A stretch of DNA of 64,000 bases from Glycomyces artemisiae (lineage in GTDB: Bacteria > Actinomycetota > Actinomycetes > Mycobacteriales > Micromonosporaceae), in contig NZ_PVTJ01000009.1 of NCBI RefSeq assembly GCF_003002955.1, positions 124,001 through 188,000 on the forward strand, written 5' to 3'. The notes below the pieces were generated by a model, which was not told the origin of the DNA, did no database searches, and worked only from the letters and a program-made list of their open reading frames with translations. Shown piece after piece: positions 12,701 through 18,880 of this stretch; position 1 is the stretch's first letter; each line of letters starts with the position of its first letter. Position numbers and translations under genes: made by a program.

Positions 12701-13309
12701 TTCGAGGGCGCCGGGGCCGTCAGCGAATGGACGCTCTCGCTCCCCAAGGCCCACAACCAGTTCGACCTCGGGTCCATCACGGACGTGGTGCTCCACCTCG
12801 ACTACACGGCCCGCGCGGGCGGGCCCGGCCTCGCGGGCCTCGCCGTCGACAACATCGACGCGGTGCTCCCGACCTCCGGCGCGGCCCTGTTCGCCCTGGA
12901 GGAGCAGTTCGGCACCGCCTGGCACCGCATGCTCCACCCCGAGGACGGCGAAGACCAGGAACTCGTCTTCACGCTCACCCCCGAGCACCTGCCGTTCTGG
13001 GCCCGCGTGCGCGCCGCCGGCGAACCCGTCAAGGTCTCGGCCGCCGACCTCGTGATCGACACCGTCCACACCGACGCGTTCACCGTCAAGTGGCGCCTCC
13101 CCGGCCAGCCCTCCTCCAGCGAGGTCCCGGGTGCGAACGACCCCGGATTCGGGGGCGCCCCGCACTCGGCCGTCGCCCCCGTGCCGGCCCCGCCGATGCT
13201 GGGGGAGTGGCGCATGGGGCTCAAGCGGGCGGGCGCCGCCGAATACGACTCGCTGCTGCCCGAGGACGTGCGCCGCGCTTACCTGTTGGTGCAATTCGAC
13301 ATCGGCTGA
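3734..13309 (+). CDS. Tc toxin subunit A (TcA), pore-forming injector
   Basis: A 3191-residue protein. TcA subunits form a pentameric pre-pore that receives the TcB-TcC cocoon and injects its cargo through a translocation channel. Seen here in order: four peptidoglycan-binding-like units (about 50-110, 122-182, 194-255, 290-352); a transthyretin-like segment (about 364-440); the VRP1/SpvA-like signature CDCGHCESVYGPAAYL near 930; a large alpha-helical shell; the pore-domain signature with WELFFH at 2260 followed by WYHRIFDP; a Gly/Ser-rich hydrophobic channel stretch (about 2637-2715); and the TcB-binding region near 2907 (VPCVVGPYTSVNCTL, TNNGVR). The length is somewhat above typical TcA proteins (around 2500 residues), explained by the N-terminal additions. 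The ATG is preceded by GAGAGGA at good spacing. No signal peptide is seen, as usual for TcA. Confident family call; target unknown. Confidence 0.95.
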   Translation: MTQPKRHFSPEAIRRLALPVETAAAPPGADPDRTMAIQLPGFVEEPTGGDVAALQAALARLRHAIDPAEVAESRLGPSTRDAVRRLQAAAGLVRTGVVTPETAGQIKRELEHRYFTDAPHRAAKVQALLTSLGHRIDPAELASRKVGTSTAAAIQQFRQRTKARGVSWWLDEALVERLRAEALNARLGSRTQFGKAQRTLLRALTIAKLDVPIGADELNARQAGPGTQAALRAFQAKYRLPASGRFDLATMDKLDAVAASKPAPVKTLKVKSALGLSPLKRGAKLNMRGGHVAAAQQALAHFGYAIPMGEHGEARYGKATRQAVLAFQAAKRLPQTGALDGPTVKALNRDLLAALPASEQPLAHYRLRGSVRDDRWRPVKGAKVRLAFRSLAGEGATIATRVTGETGFYDLPYDPPRDPNTKEVVKPLHLVVTFTGPDSAPLGSRILFNPTPIQWTNQTAGDRPYRGPSLYETQRAALDAVLGGLGVTDLVEDGERNDVTVAALESGLTQYEVMRLVLAVRAAKHVGDPVLGAAVYFGFIAQGLPGTLPEELLAATDEWTRIGELTAATASGILLLGPERQAEAFARAADDNLVPIEIVRDEEAVLAALNTRSVTAVLDAPPVGGDASLRQLLDSSQLDAAHYDGVAAMLLASGGTSEAFWTDLTGAAGELGGDDVVADVAAAVEAAAIADGYAPVAALLKARIDDPGEPDLTSTRHLARLSSADWDAVVADAGHPAGEAAETYARKLEATAAAHYPTTALIAELGRTDGHGLALLAQSAAFIDDHPDLELKATGLDAYARTAGLDLDPDLRAELRVQQRAVRLAPDHKTGAALLAEHLHSAGQIAALDRAELAAKLKGHGVDDLAVAHVHSAAQIAYAHVLGQVAAFRSDHAPGQAQALGPQQITLADATGVLGDVPDLALLFGGLDYCDCGHCESVYGPAAYLADLLRFLSTRPAKTGGTDTVLTVLQARRPDIDDLLLNCPNTDTALPYIDLVNELLERAAAPGAAQPQTTRTAAELRAVPEHLHAPAYETVKAARFPVRGAFNAWQEEARVLLAHLGVPRHELMRLLGPATPTALASAAAEYFGLSTLDAALITAPAPNQTDQDDVWGLDTTDAETGVLGFMHHAGVTYAELLDLLDTTWIHAAGTIALERPDGTCDLELQTLTGLGPARYDRVHRFIRLWRHTSWTPRQLDRLLRAPGIGGGTLDAAALRRLAAFAELAKRLRLPFEAAITLYAPLSTEPGPDGARSPYADLFANPNLLDPPDPAFDLPLPGTEPMADHRPALAAAWRAGEADLDLLLARTGPNLTVADLTVPLRHTVLAEALRLPVAEYLALLDLAAADLPDPYAGPDATLALADRHAEAKAAGLTVSELDWLLNDRPDAPFGQRAEAIAEQLDALRESLRTTPAEEVNGQIAATVAATFSLPDEQAVTLLDLLRPALWDVFANPDLMAQNEDGEYAHPLTEAAFAELFHTWRLLHKAAYLVRRMRIDATDLPWLMDRAAASGWLHPGSLPAGPADPAASLQEWRRLAAWLVLRHRYPRPEESGWPEVFDAAAAGDPVADVRAAVEALTGWHAADLAELDGGDPAFYADVDALTRVRAAAEALRRLAVPAADALRWVDRDDDTGGAQRLAAEHLRQTMKSKYDTGAWLALMPELQDPLREARRDALTAYLVEHSLRTTSPTVLAEGREWANPRHWKDAADLQRWFLLDTEMTSVQLTSRLKQAISSVQLFAQRCLLNLELPLVRITAAQTADTTSLDSWSQWEWMSGYRLWEANRKVFLYPENWIEAELRDDKTPFFKELEDRLAQGELTDANAEAAYRDYLRKLVEVAHMQTLGIYHQRTASADRLHVVARSASQPSHCYYRSLDLAYNEWTGWERIDVDIASDQVIPVVFRDRLHLFWLQFEEKTQSPKRQPPAQITDSPNPTADPARTLEIELAWSERTPDGWTARRTSGEKLIHPWPRPRSSYTLKPRHRANQLWLDVYISSSIEFNDGRFYDEFTDSHERLTRRAYSALHWPWHSSSYVFTGEVLDLKMKPMYGNYTRRSDGTLFTADSLWHVQTNFGEKGRGITALTSAERSPKLRKPATMRFANGRLAALGSAVDVMVGWDDTRKLLSAARTPAELVLAPHARQFNDDPASPMVFQDRERAYWVKRTQVVTTVPMRFHGVAGDFWIHVPVATLGHRWYPFWHPHASDFLASLDTKGVEGLVTRPQQSIAPTAQTQFAYGPQPGNAIDPTAQGGVDFTRGGAYSAYNWELFFHAPMLIAAKLTAEQRFEEAMRWYHRIFDPTSTDGDEAPQRYWVTKPFFDHTSEDYRQQRIESILGDIGDHLDELRAWKNHPFSPHTIARHRPVAYQKAIVMKYLDNLIGWADQQFRRDTLESINQAVLLYTLAAEILGRRPESVPPPERADKSYAQLTAEGALDPFGNQDVAAVLEGFAPPLDIAAGPDEGGGEPLPHLEVKYFGIPVNDRLLGYWDTVADRLFKVRHGLNIEGVFRQLPLFEPPLDPGMLVKAAAAGADLSSVLGLFTAADTRYRFRVLAARAAELLSELRAMGDKLLRILETRDAEELALLRATQEAALNRAIQAVRDLQVDEAAADKAALEAGRAAIDTRIAFHGSVPRMNGEEIAAVVMQSLGLAGNAVSAIMSGIAGGASLIPDFSIGIAGFGGSPNVSMSIGGSNVSGYLSNTAAMIGGFAGMLMTGAAMAETQGRYTRDFDDHQFNRDVAVNDLAQLEAQLAAAAIREQIATAEANNQLQATADAEAVEEFLRSKYTDKELYDWMLGKVATVYFQAYQIAFDTAMLAQQSYQFELAEPDASFIQFGYWDSLRKGLLAPERLTNDLRRMESSYMEKHLRDLELTKHVSLAQVDPLALLALKLTGQASILLPEWLFDLDYPGHYRRRLKSAALSVPCVVGPYTSVNCTLAVTNNGVRLTDSVAGGYGDPLAGGDPRFWKSPVPTTAIATSHAVNDRGMFELRFDDERFLPFEGAGAVSEWTLSLPKAHNQFDLGSITDVVLHLDYTARAGGPGLAGLAVDNIDAVLPTSGAALFALEEQFGTAWHRMLHPEDGEDQELVFTLTPEHLPFWARVRAAGEPVKVSAADLVIDTVHTDAFTVKWRLPGQPSSSEVPGANDPGFGGAPHSAVAPVPAPPMLGEWRMGLKRAGAAEYDSLLPEDVRRAYLLVQFDIG

Positions 13310-13331
13310 ACAGCCGATTTACGTAAAGCAC

Positions 13332-13366
13332 GGCCCGGACGCCTTGACCGCAAAGGCGTCCGGGCC
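13332..13366 (+). terminator. hairpin terminator after TcA
   Basis: A perfect 14-bp stem (13332-13345 with 13353-13366) and 7-base loop lies 22 bases after the TcA stop, followed by a short TTAT tail. It probably ends the toxin transcript. Confidence 0.8.
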
Positions 13367-13531
13367 TTATACTTGAGAGGTCTCGGTGATACTTAAAGTT
13401 AGTGTATGTAGTGGACAAATAGTCTGTGGAAAGAAAAAGCGTTAGCAAAAGAAGGTCATCGTTTCATTTCTAAGGCTTTCGTCGTTTCGGTTCGTTGCGG
13501 TGGGGCCTTTTTTCTTGCCCTGAAACAGCTT
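13367..13531. other. AT-rich intergenic island
   Basis: About 165 bases with clearly lower GC than everything around them, including runs such as GGAAAGAAAAAGCG and CCTTTTTTC. It lies between the TcA terminator and the hairpin that follows the GH62 gene. No convincing reading frame is seen; the open frames that cross it are extensions of shadow frames. It could hold a small RNA, a regulatory region, or remnants of an insertion boundary. Confidence 0.5.
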
Positions 13532-13570
13532 CCGGTGCCCGCTCCCCAGATCCGGGGGAGCGGGCACCGG
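13532..13570 (-). terminator. hairpin terminator after GH62
   Basis: A perfect 16-bp GC-rich stem (13532-13547 with 13555-13570, 7-base loop) starts 22 bases past the GH62 stop on the minus strand. There is no T-run on that strand, so it is a typical actinomycete stem-only terminator. Confidence 0.7.
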
Positions 13571-13591
13571 CTCGTCAAGCGGCCCTTCTGA

Positions 13592-15040
13592 TCACGCAGT
13601 GGAGCACGTCACCTGCGGCGTCGCCGTCGCCCCGTTCGCTATGAAGCCGAACGCCTCGCGCGACTGGCCCGCCGCCACGGCGCCGTTCCAGCTCACGTTG
13701 GTCGCCGTCACCGCCGACCCCGACTGCGACCACGTCGCGTTCCACGCCGAGCTGATCGTCTGCGAGCCAGGCCAGGTCCACGTCAGCTTCCAGGAGCTGA
13801 TCGCCGCCGAGCCGGCGGTCACGGTGACCTTGCCCTGCCAGCCGCCGTTCCAGCTCCCGGCCACCGACACCGCCGCGGTGCAGGCGCCTCCGGTCGGCGG
13901 CGGCGTGGTCGTCGGCGGGTCGGAGGTCTCCTCGCCGCCGCCGCAGCCCGGGGCCGTGTTCGTCTGCGTCAGCAGGCCCAGGCGCCACGGCAGGCTGTTG
14001 TAGTCGCCGCCTGCGCTCGGATCGACGCCCTGGTACAGGTACCGCATGTTGCACGGGCTGATCTCCAGCTTCTGGTTCACGCCCGCGCGCACCATCTCGC
14101 CGTGGCTGATGTCCTCCGTCCACGCCCCGCCCGGGAACGTCACATTGGACGCCGCCATGAACGGGTTCGCGTTCGAGTCCGCCAGCGGCGTCCACGGCCC
14201 GGCGATGCTCGTCGACGTCCACGACCGGAAGTACCGGCCCACGCTCCCGAACGCCTCCACCAGCAGCAGGTACTGGTTCGAGCCCTGCACCTTGTACACG
14301 TTGCTGGCCTCCCACAGCGCGTACTTGTTGGAGTCCTGCATCGCGATCACCGGCTCGCTCATCCCGTTCGGGAAGTTCGCCACCGAGGTCTGCGACCGGT
14401 ACAGGTGCCCGTTGTCGTCAGAGGAGAACAGGTGGCAGTTGACGTCGTCGCAGGTGACCCACATGTCCACCCAGTAGCCGCTGCCGATGTTGTCCCTGAT
14501 GATCTGCGGCATCCCCGAGTAGAAGTGCTTCGGCGCCGTCCAGCCCGCGGGGTTGTTGATGTCCGCGTTCGTCGAGTACGCCGCGTTCCCGTCCTGGTAC
14601 ACCAGGTACCAGAGGTTCTGCGGCTCGTAGAAGAACACCTGGGGCGCGGCCCGGTACCCGGTGCCGATCCCCGACCGGTCCAGGTAGTAGTGCGTCGCCG
14701 ACGCCGCCTGCGACCAGTCCGTGAAGTTGAAGTACACCATGTTGTACCCGCCGGAGTTCGCGATGGACGCGAACACGTGCCACTTCCCGCCCGAGTACAC
14801 CACCGACGGGTCCTTCAGGCCCGCGATGCTCGGGTGGGACGAGTCGGGCTTCGGGCCCGCCAGGACCCCGCTGGAGCTCCACGAGTAGCTCGTGGGCAGC
14901 GCCTCGGCCTGCACCGGGTCGGCCGAGTCGTCGCCCTGCGCGCTGGCGCTCAGCGCGGCGGCCGCCATGGTGGCGGCCAGGGCGGCCGCCAGCAGCGCTG
15001 CGCGCACCGCCTTGAGCCTCGTTCTCACTGGGATTGCCAT
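13592..15040 (-). CDS. secreted GH62 alpha-L-arabinofuranosidase with CBM2
   Basis: A 482-residue secreted enzyme expected to remove arabinose side chains from arabinoxylan or arabinan-type polymers. Residues 1 to about 35 are a signal peptide with an Arg/Lys-rich start and a long Ala/Leu core. The GH62 five-bladed propeller spans about 50-365, with KDPS (D77, probable general base), YWVDMW (D192, probable pKa modulator) and LWEAS (E244, probable acid). A Thr/Pro linker (about 371-385) leads to a C-terminal CBM2 (about 386-482) with the expected surface tryptophans. The ATG follows GAGAGGCGAGG. It stands alone, transcribed toward the toxin genes. Its substrate complements the galactanases 7 kb away. 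Catalytic residue roles are taken from GH62 family knowledge. Confidence 0.93.
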   Translation of the reverse strand: MAIPVRTRLKAVRAALLAAALAATMAAAALSASAQGDDSADPVQAEALPTSYSWSSSGVLAGPKPDSSHPSIAGLKDPSVVYSGGKWHVFASIANSGGYNMVYFNFTDWSQAASATHYYLDRSGIGTGYRAAPQVFFYEPQNLWYLVYQDGNAAYSTNADINNPAGWTAPKHFYSGMPQIIRDNIGSGYWVDMWVTCDDVNCHLFSSDDNGHLYRSQTSVANFPNGMSEPVIAMQDSNKYALWEASNVYKVQGSNQYLLLVEAFGSVGRYFRSWTSTSIAGPWTPLADSNANPFMAASNVTFPGGAWTEDISHGEMVRAGVNQKLEISPCNMRYLYQGVDPSAGGDYNSLPWRLGLLTQTNTAPGCGGGEETSDPPTTTPPPTGGACTAAVSVAGSWNGGWQGKVTVTAGSAAISSWKLTWTWPGSQTISSAWNATWSQSGSAVTATNVSWNGAVAAGQSREAFGFIANGATATPQVTCSTA

Positions 15041-15070
15041 TGCCTCGCCTCTCTCGATGCGGCGCGGGCC

Positions 15071-15177
15071 GGAAGTTCCAAACAGTTCCGGAATGCACCC
15101 GGCCGCAGGACCAGGTTACCGATAAACATCGAGGTATGTAAATAGCTTGACCAGTGTCGCCATGCTCCGGAACTTCC
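15071..15177. promoter_or_regulatory. inverted pair of GGAAGTTCC boxes upstream of GH62
   Basis: GGAAGTTCC at 15071-15079 and its complement GGAACTTCC at 15169-15177 flank the promoter region shared by GH62 (minus) and the DinB gene (plus). The first box sits in a longer CCGGAAGTT...AGTTCCGG arrangement. They could be operators for a regulator not in this window. Inferred from symmetry only. Confidence 0.4.
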
Positions 15178-15215
15178 GGAAACCGATTGCGCCGCAGCCC
15201 CGCGCACCGGTCCGC

Positions 15216-15221
15216 TAGAGT
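15216..15221 (+). promoter_or_regulatory. -10 box for leaderless DinB mRNA
   Basis: TAGAGT followed by exactly six bases and the ATG. This places the transcription start at or next to the start codon, and no Shine-Dalgarno is present. Confidence 0.6.
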
Positions 15222-15227
15222 CCGGAC

Positions 15228-15767
15228 ATGACGATCATCGACGACCGCGGCCGCCCCGAGCCGCCCGCTGCCGGGGACGAGGCCGCCACCCTCATCGGCT
15301 TCCTCGACTTCCAGCGGGCCACCTTCGAGTGGAAGACCCGCGGCCTCGACGCCGCCGGCTTCTACACCTCGCTCCCGCCCTCCAAGATGACCTTGGGCGG
15401 CATGATGAAGCACCTCGCGCTCGTCGAGGTGAGCTGGTTCTCCCGCAGCCTGTTCGGCCGCCCCATGGGCGAGCCGTGGGACGACGTCGACTGGAAGGCC
15501 GACCGGGACTGGGAGTGGCACTCGGCGGCGCAGGACACCCCCGACGAGCTCCGGGCCCTGTGGGCGGCGCACGTCGAGCGCGCCCGCGCCCTCACCGCCG
15601 AGGCCCTCGCCGACGGCGGCCTCGACCGCCTCGCGCACGGCTCGTGGGAGGACGGCCGCAAGCCGTCGCTCCGCTGGATCCTCACCCACATGATCGAGGA
15701 GTACGCCCGGCACAACGGCCACGCCGACCTCATCCGCGAATCCATCGACGGCGAGACCGGCGAATAG
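15228..15767 (+). CDS. DinB-like / DUF664 protein
   Basis: A 179-residue four-helix-bundle protein of the DinB/DUF664 group, whose members include mycothiol-dependent metalloenzymes of actinobacteria. The three-histidine pattern is visible: MMKHLALVE in helix 2 and HMIEEYARHNGHADLIRE near the end. No signal peptide is seen. The start codon is six bases after a TAGAGT box, so the mRNA is probably leaderless. The gene is monocistronic, divergent from GH62, and followed by a hairpin with a T-tail. The actual substrate is unknown; a thiol-transfer or detoxification role is inferred from the family. Confidence 0.85.
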   Translation: MTIIDDRGRPEPPAAGDEAATLIGFLDFQRATFEWKTRGLDAAGFYTSLPPSKMTLGGMMKHLALVEVSWFSRSLFGRPMGEPWDDVDWKADRDWEWHSAAQDTPDELRALWAAHVERARALTAEALADGGLDRLAHGSWEDGRKPSLRWILTHMIEEYARHNGHADLIRESIDGETGE

Positions 15768-15825
15768 CCGCGCCTTCCGTCTCCAATTGCACTAATCCGA
15801 TGGAATGAATCGGAAATACAGTTCA

Positions 15826-15874
15826 GACCCGCGCGGTCCGCCTGCACGTGACAAAGGCGACGCGCGGGTCTTTT
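15826..15874 (+). terminator. intrinsic terminator after DinB gene
   Basis: GACCCGCGCG (15826-15835) pairs with CGCGCGGGTC (15861-15870), the stem can extend inward, and TTTT follows. It lies 59 bases past the DinB stop. Confidence 0.7.
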
Positions 15875-15956
15875 CCGTGCGCACCGATTGCGCTACGGTA
15901 CGTGGGAATCCGCCCGATCCGGTGTCCAATGCCGACGGAGAGAGGACCCCTTTCCC

Positions 15957-17174
15957 ATGCGCCGCACCACCGCGAAGATGCGACTCGTCAACACCCTCAC
16001 CGCCCCCGCCGCCAAGGCCCGCCGCGACCCCGACCGGGTCTTCGACAAGATCCTCCTGACCGAGCGCTCCGACCTCGACGGGGCCGTGCTCACCGAGGAG
16101 GACGAGCGGTCCCTGGAGCACCTGCGGTGGTTCCTGCACCGCATCGCCGCCGTCGAGTCGCTCAGCGGCGTCGGCTGGCTCTCGGTCCACGACATGATCA
16201 GGACCCGCATCGGGAACCTGTTCCGCGTCCGCCGCCTCCAGGGCCGGCATCCGGAGGTCAGGCGCGAGCGGATCGAGGCGCCCGTGTTCGTGATCGGCCT
16301 GCCGCGCACGGCGACCACGCTGACCCACAAGATCCTCGCGAACGCCCAAGGCGGGCGCGGACCGTACATGTGGGAGATGGACAACATCGGGCTCGCCCGC
16401 ACCGTCGAGGAGGAGCAGCGGCTGCGCCGCCGCACCCAGCGCAAGCTCGACCAGATCCTCACCCTCAGCCCCTCGTGGGGCCGCATCCACCCGGTCCGCT
16501 CCGACTGGGTCGAGGAGATCTACTTCCTGCTCAACCAGAGCCGCCTGCACAACACCATGGCGCCCATGCCGGAGTACATCGAGTTCATGTCGACCTACGA
16601 CGCCCGTCCCGACTACCGGTTCGTGCGCGACACGCTCCAGATCCTCCAGTACCGGCGCCCGACGCCGCGCTGGATGCTCAAGCACCCCGACTGCCTCGGC
16701 GAGACCGCCGCGATCCACGCGGTGTTCCCGGATGCGAAGTTCGTGTGGACGCACCGCGACCCGCACACCGTCATGGGCTCGATGTGCTCGATGGCCGAGT
16801 CCCTCGCGTACCTGCACAACCGGCCCGGCTCGGTGGACCCGCACGAGATCGGCCGCACCTGGCTGCGCATCCTCCCCGAGATGGTCGACCGGGCCCGCCG
16901 GGAGCGCATCAAGATGCCCCGCGAGACCACCGTGGACGTGTCGTACCACGCGATGATGGCCGATCCGACCCGCGCCGTCCCCGCGCTGTTCGAGCAGCTC
17001 GACCTCAAGTGGACCGACGCGGACGAGCGGAACCTCGAAGAGGCGCTGGACCGCCCGCGGGACCAGCGCGGCCACGAGTACTCGATGGTCCACTACGGGC
17101 TGCACCCGGCGATGATCGACGACGCGTTCGGCGACTACGGCCTGTTCGTCGACAACCTGACGGCGAAGCGCTAG
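15957..17174 (+). CDS. PAPS-dependent sulfotransferase family protein
   Basis: A 405-residue member of the bacterial sulfotransferase family, which transfers sulfate from PAPS to hydroxyl groups of lipids, sugars or small molecules. The 5'-phosphosulfate-binding loop GLPRTATT is at 114-121, and the 3'-phosphate region (FVWTHRDPHTVMGS) lies in the middle. The ATG at 15957 follows GGAGAGAGGA; upstream in-frame starts lack a ribosome binding site. It has a clear paralogue at 47050-48252 with the same N-terminal MRR start, the same 5' loop and the same C-terminal DDAFGDY-type ending. Its stop overlaps the stop of the opposite-strand winged-helix gene. The substrate cannot be told from sequence. 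Confidence 0.88.
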   Translation: MRRTTAKMRLVNTLTAPAAKARRDPDRVFDKILLTERSDLDGAVLTEEDERSLEHLRWFLHRIAAVESLSGVGWLSVHDMIRTRIGNLFRVRRLQGRHPEVRRERIEAPVFVIGLPRTATTLTHKILANAQGGRGPYMWEMDNIGLARTVEEEQRLRRRTQRKLDQILTLSPSWGRIHPVRSDWVEEIYFLLNQSRLHNTMAPMPEYIEFMSTYDARPDYRFVRDTLQILQYRRPTPRWMLKHPDCLGETAAIHAVFPDAKFVWTHRDPHTVMGSMCSMAESLAYLHNRPGSVDPHEIGRTWLRILPEMVDRARRERIKMPRETTVDVSYHAMMADPTRAVPALFEQLDLKWTDADERNLEEALDRPRDQRGHEYSMVHYGLHPAMIDDAFGDYGLFVDNLTAKR

Positions 17175-18247
17175 TCCGCGTACTCCACGGCGGTGAGCGC
17201 GGTGCCGCGGAAGGCCGCGAGCCGCTCGGCCTCGACCCCGATCGCCTGGCGGTCCAACGACTGCTCCCACGGTTCGAGGAGCACCGTGAACTTCTTCCCG
17301 GACTTGCGGGGCCGCCACAGCCCCGCGATCCGGCCCCCGGCGAGGACCGCGCCGGGGCGGCCGAGGACCGGCCACAGGGCCTTCGCCTTGGCGGGGTCGT
17401 CGACGAGGAGCTTCCGGTCCCGCGACTGGAGCAGCAGGTCGTAAGGCCCGACGAGCCTGACGGCCTCGGCGTCGGCCTCGCGCAGGGCCGCCTCGTCCCC
17501 GGCGAGGATCCACCGCTTTTCGCCCGCGACGTCGATCTCGACCGCGTCCGCGGGCCAGTGGGCCTTGACCTCCTTGACGGGGGAGTCGACGTACTCGGCG
17601 ACCTCCTTCACCGTCGCGGGCCCGCACAGGTGCAGGTAGGCCCGGACCGGGTCGAGCCGCTGCGGGAACGCCTTCGCGGGCTTGAACCCCTTGACGGGCT
17701 TGAGGACCGGCGGCGAGGTGTGCGCCTCCAGTTCGAGCCCGGCGTGGACCGCGGCGAGGCGGAACGGCATCTCGTACAGGTGCACCGCGTCGCACGAGCG
17801 GCAGTACCGCTGGTACGGCTCCGGCAGCGCCTCGTGCAGGCGGGTCGACATCTCGCCCTTGACCATCGGCGCGGTGACGATCCGCTTCATCTCGGCCGCG
17901 ACGGTGTCGAGCGCCTCCAGGACCGGGATGCCCGCGGCCTTGAGCGGCTTCGAGGCGTCGAAGATCCGCTTGGCCGCGTCGGCGTCCGACCACGGGGCGA
18001 CCGCGGCCGCCACCGCGGCCATGTCGGCGCGCCGGTACGCGTGCGGGGCGCCGCGCAGCGTCCACAGCCACACCAGGTCCTCCTCCTTGATGCCGGCGCC
18101 GCGGACCGCCAGCGCCCACATCGCGCCGTCGGGGCCGGTGTCCTGCACCCCGAGGTCGAGGACGGCCGTGTCGGCGGCCGTGCCGTGCTCGCGGTCGAGC
18201 TGCTGGACGTGCGTGCGGTATCTCAGGACCTGGCGGCTGTCGATCAT
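17171..18247 (-). CDS. winged-helix DNA-binding protein, AlkZ-like (HTH_42)
   Basis: A 358-residue protein starting MIDSRQVLRYR, typical of the actinobacterial winged-helix family (HTH_42) that includes the DNA glycosylases AlkZ and YcaQ/AlkX, which remove bulky or cross-linked alkylated bases. Visible features are an all-helical N-terminal half, a winged-helix region with TVKEVAEYVDSP, and the C-terminal half with VGPYDLLLQSRDR and LLEPWEQSLDRQAIGVEAERLAAF. The ATG at 18247 is preceded by GAAGG; a longer reading to 18334 has no support. Glycosylase activity is inferred from family; the catalytic glutamine motif was not verified. Confidence 0.78.
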   Translation of the reverse strand: MIDSRQVLRYRTHVQQLDREHGTAADTAVLDLGVQDTGPDGAMWALAVRGAGIKEEDLVWLWTLRGAPHAYRRADMAAVAAAVAPWSDADAAKRIFDASKPLKAAGIPVLEALDTVAAEMKRIVTAPMVKGEMSTRLHEALPEPYQRYCRSCDAVHLYEMPFRLAAVHAGLELEAHTSPPVLKPVKGFKPAKAFPQRLDPVRAYLHLCGPATVKEVAEYVDSPVKEVKAHWPADAVEIDVAGEKRWILAGDEAALREADAEAVRLVGPYDLLLQSRDRKLLVDDPAKAKALWPVLGRPGAVLAGGRIAGLWRPRKSGKKFTVLLEPWEQSLDRQAIGVEAERLAAFRGTALTAVEYAD

Positions 18248-18372
18248 GCCTTCACCGTATCCGCGCCCCCCGACACCCGCTCCGGAAAAACTTCGGCGGC
18301 GGCGATGAATCCGGAGGAGCCCCCTCGTCTTCACTTTCGAGAGCCCGATACTCCCGGAAGGTACGAGACACT

Positions 18373-18804
18373 ATGAGCACCAACGACATCGCCATCGAGA
18401 AGACCGTCGACGCCGAGCGCCCCGCCAAGGGCCTGCACGTGACCCTGTGGGTCCTCCAGGCGCTGCTGGCCGCGTTCATGATCGCCGCCTCCGGCGCCCC
18501 GAAGCTGTTCGGCGTCGAGTCCGCCGCCGAGGGGTTCGCCCTCATCGGCTGGGGCGACTGGTTCATGTACGCCGTGGGCGCGCTCGAAGTCGCCGGCGGG
18601 GTGGGCTTGCTGATCCCGCGCGCCTGTGGCCTTGCCGCGATCGGCCTGAGCCTGCTCATGGTCGGCGCCGCGATCTTCAACGCCACGATCCTGGACTACC
18701 CGGTCTACACCCCGCTGATCCTGCTGGTCCTGTTCGCGCTCATCGCCTGGGCCCGCTTCTACCAGACCCGCCGCTTCCTCTCCCGCGGCTTCAAAGCCGT
18801 CTGA
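18373..18804 (+). CDS. DoxX family membrane protein
   Basis: A 143-residue membrane protein with four predicted transmembrane helices typical of DoxX proteins (TLWVLQALLAAFMIAASGAPKLFG at the start of helix 1). DoxX proteins are linked to quinone or thiol redox balance, but the activity is not well defined. GGAAGG precedes the ATG and a GATACT box lies at 18347-18352. It is followed by a strong hairpin, so it is probably transcribed alone. A second, shorter DoxX gene lies at 21525. Confidence 0.85.
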   Translation: MSTNDIAIEKTVDAERPAKGLHVTLWVLQALLAAFMIAASGAPKLFGVESAAEGFALIGWGDWFMYAVGALEVAGGVGLLIPRACGLAAIGLSLLMVGAAIFNATILDYPVYTPLILLVLFALIAWARFYQTRRFLSRGFKAV

Positions 18805-18815
18805 CGCGAACCCGA

Positions 18816-18844
18816 AAGGGCCGGTGGCACCGCCACCGGCCCTT
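18816..18844 (+). terminator. hairpin terminator after DoxX
   Basis: Perfect 13-bp stem (AAGGGCCGGTGGC with its complement) and a 3-base loop, 11 bases after the DoxX stop and before the AI-2E-type gene. Confidence 0.75.
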
Positions 18845-18880
18845 CCACCGCGCCGCCGCCGAATCTGCTAGACATCTCCC

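Noticed and set aside
3650-13294. A 3,214-codon antisense frame under TcA
   Set aside because: Low-complexity Gly/Glu/Val-rich shadow of the TcA codons with no family features or ribosome site.
2152-13326. A 3,724-codon open frame on the + strand crossing the Rhs and TcA genes
   Set aside because: It is out of frame with both toxin genes, is almost entirely Arg/Pro-rich and results from GC bias at codon positions.
13221-13448. Possible 75-residue minus-strand peptide starting in the AT-rich island
   Set aside because: Most of it is antisense to the end of TcA; no ribosome site and no recognisable content.
13459-13514. T-run CCTTTTTTC as an intrinsic terminator on the + strand
   Set aside because: No stable stem lies directly before it.
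14102-15145. Plus-strand frame opposite the GH62 gene
   Set aside because: Arg/Val/His-rich shadow; the GH62-CBM2 reading is unambiguous.
15187-15192. TTGCGC as -35 box for the DinB gene
   Set aside because: Spacing to TAGAGT is 23 bases, outside the usual range.
15792-18119. Long minus-strand frame across sulfotransferase and winged-helix genes
   Set aside because: Crosses two well-supported genes in wrong frames; no coherent domain.
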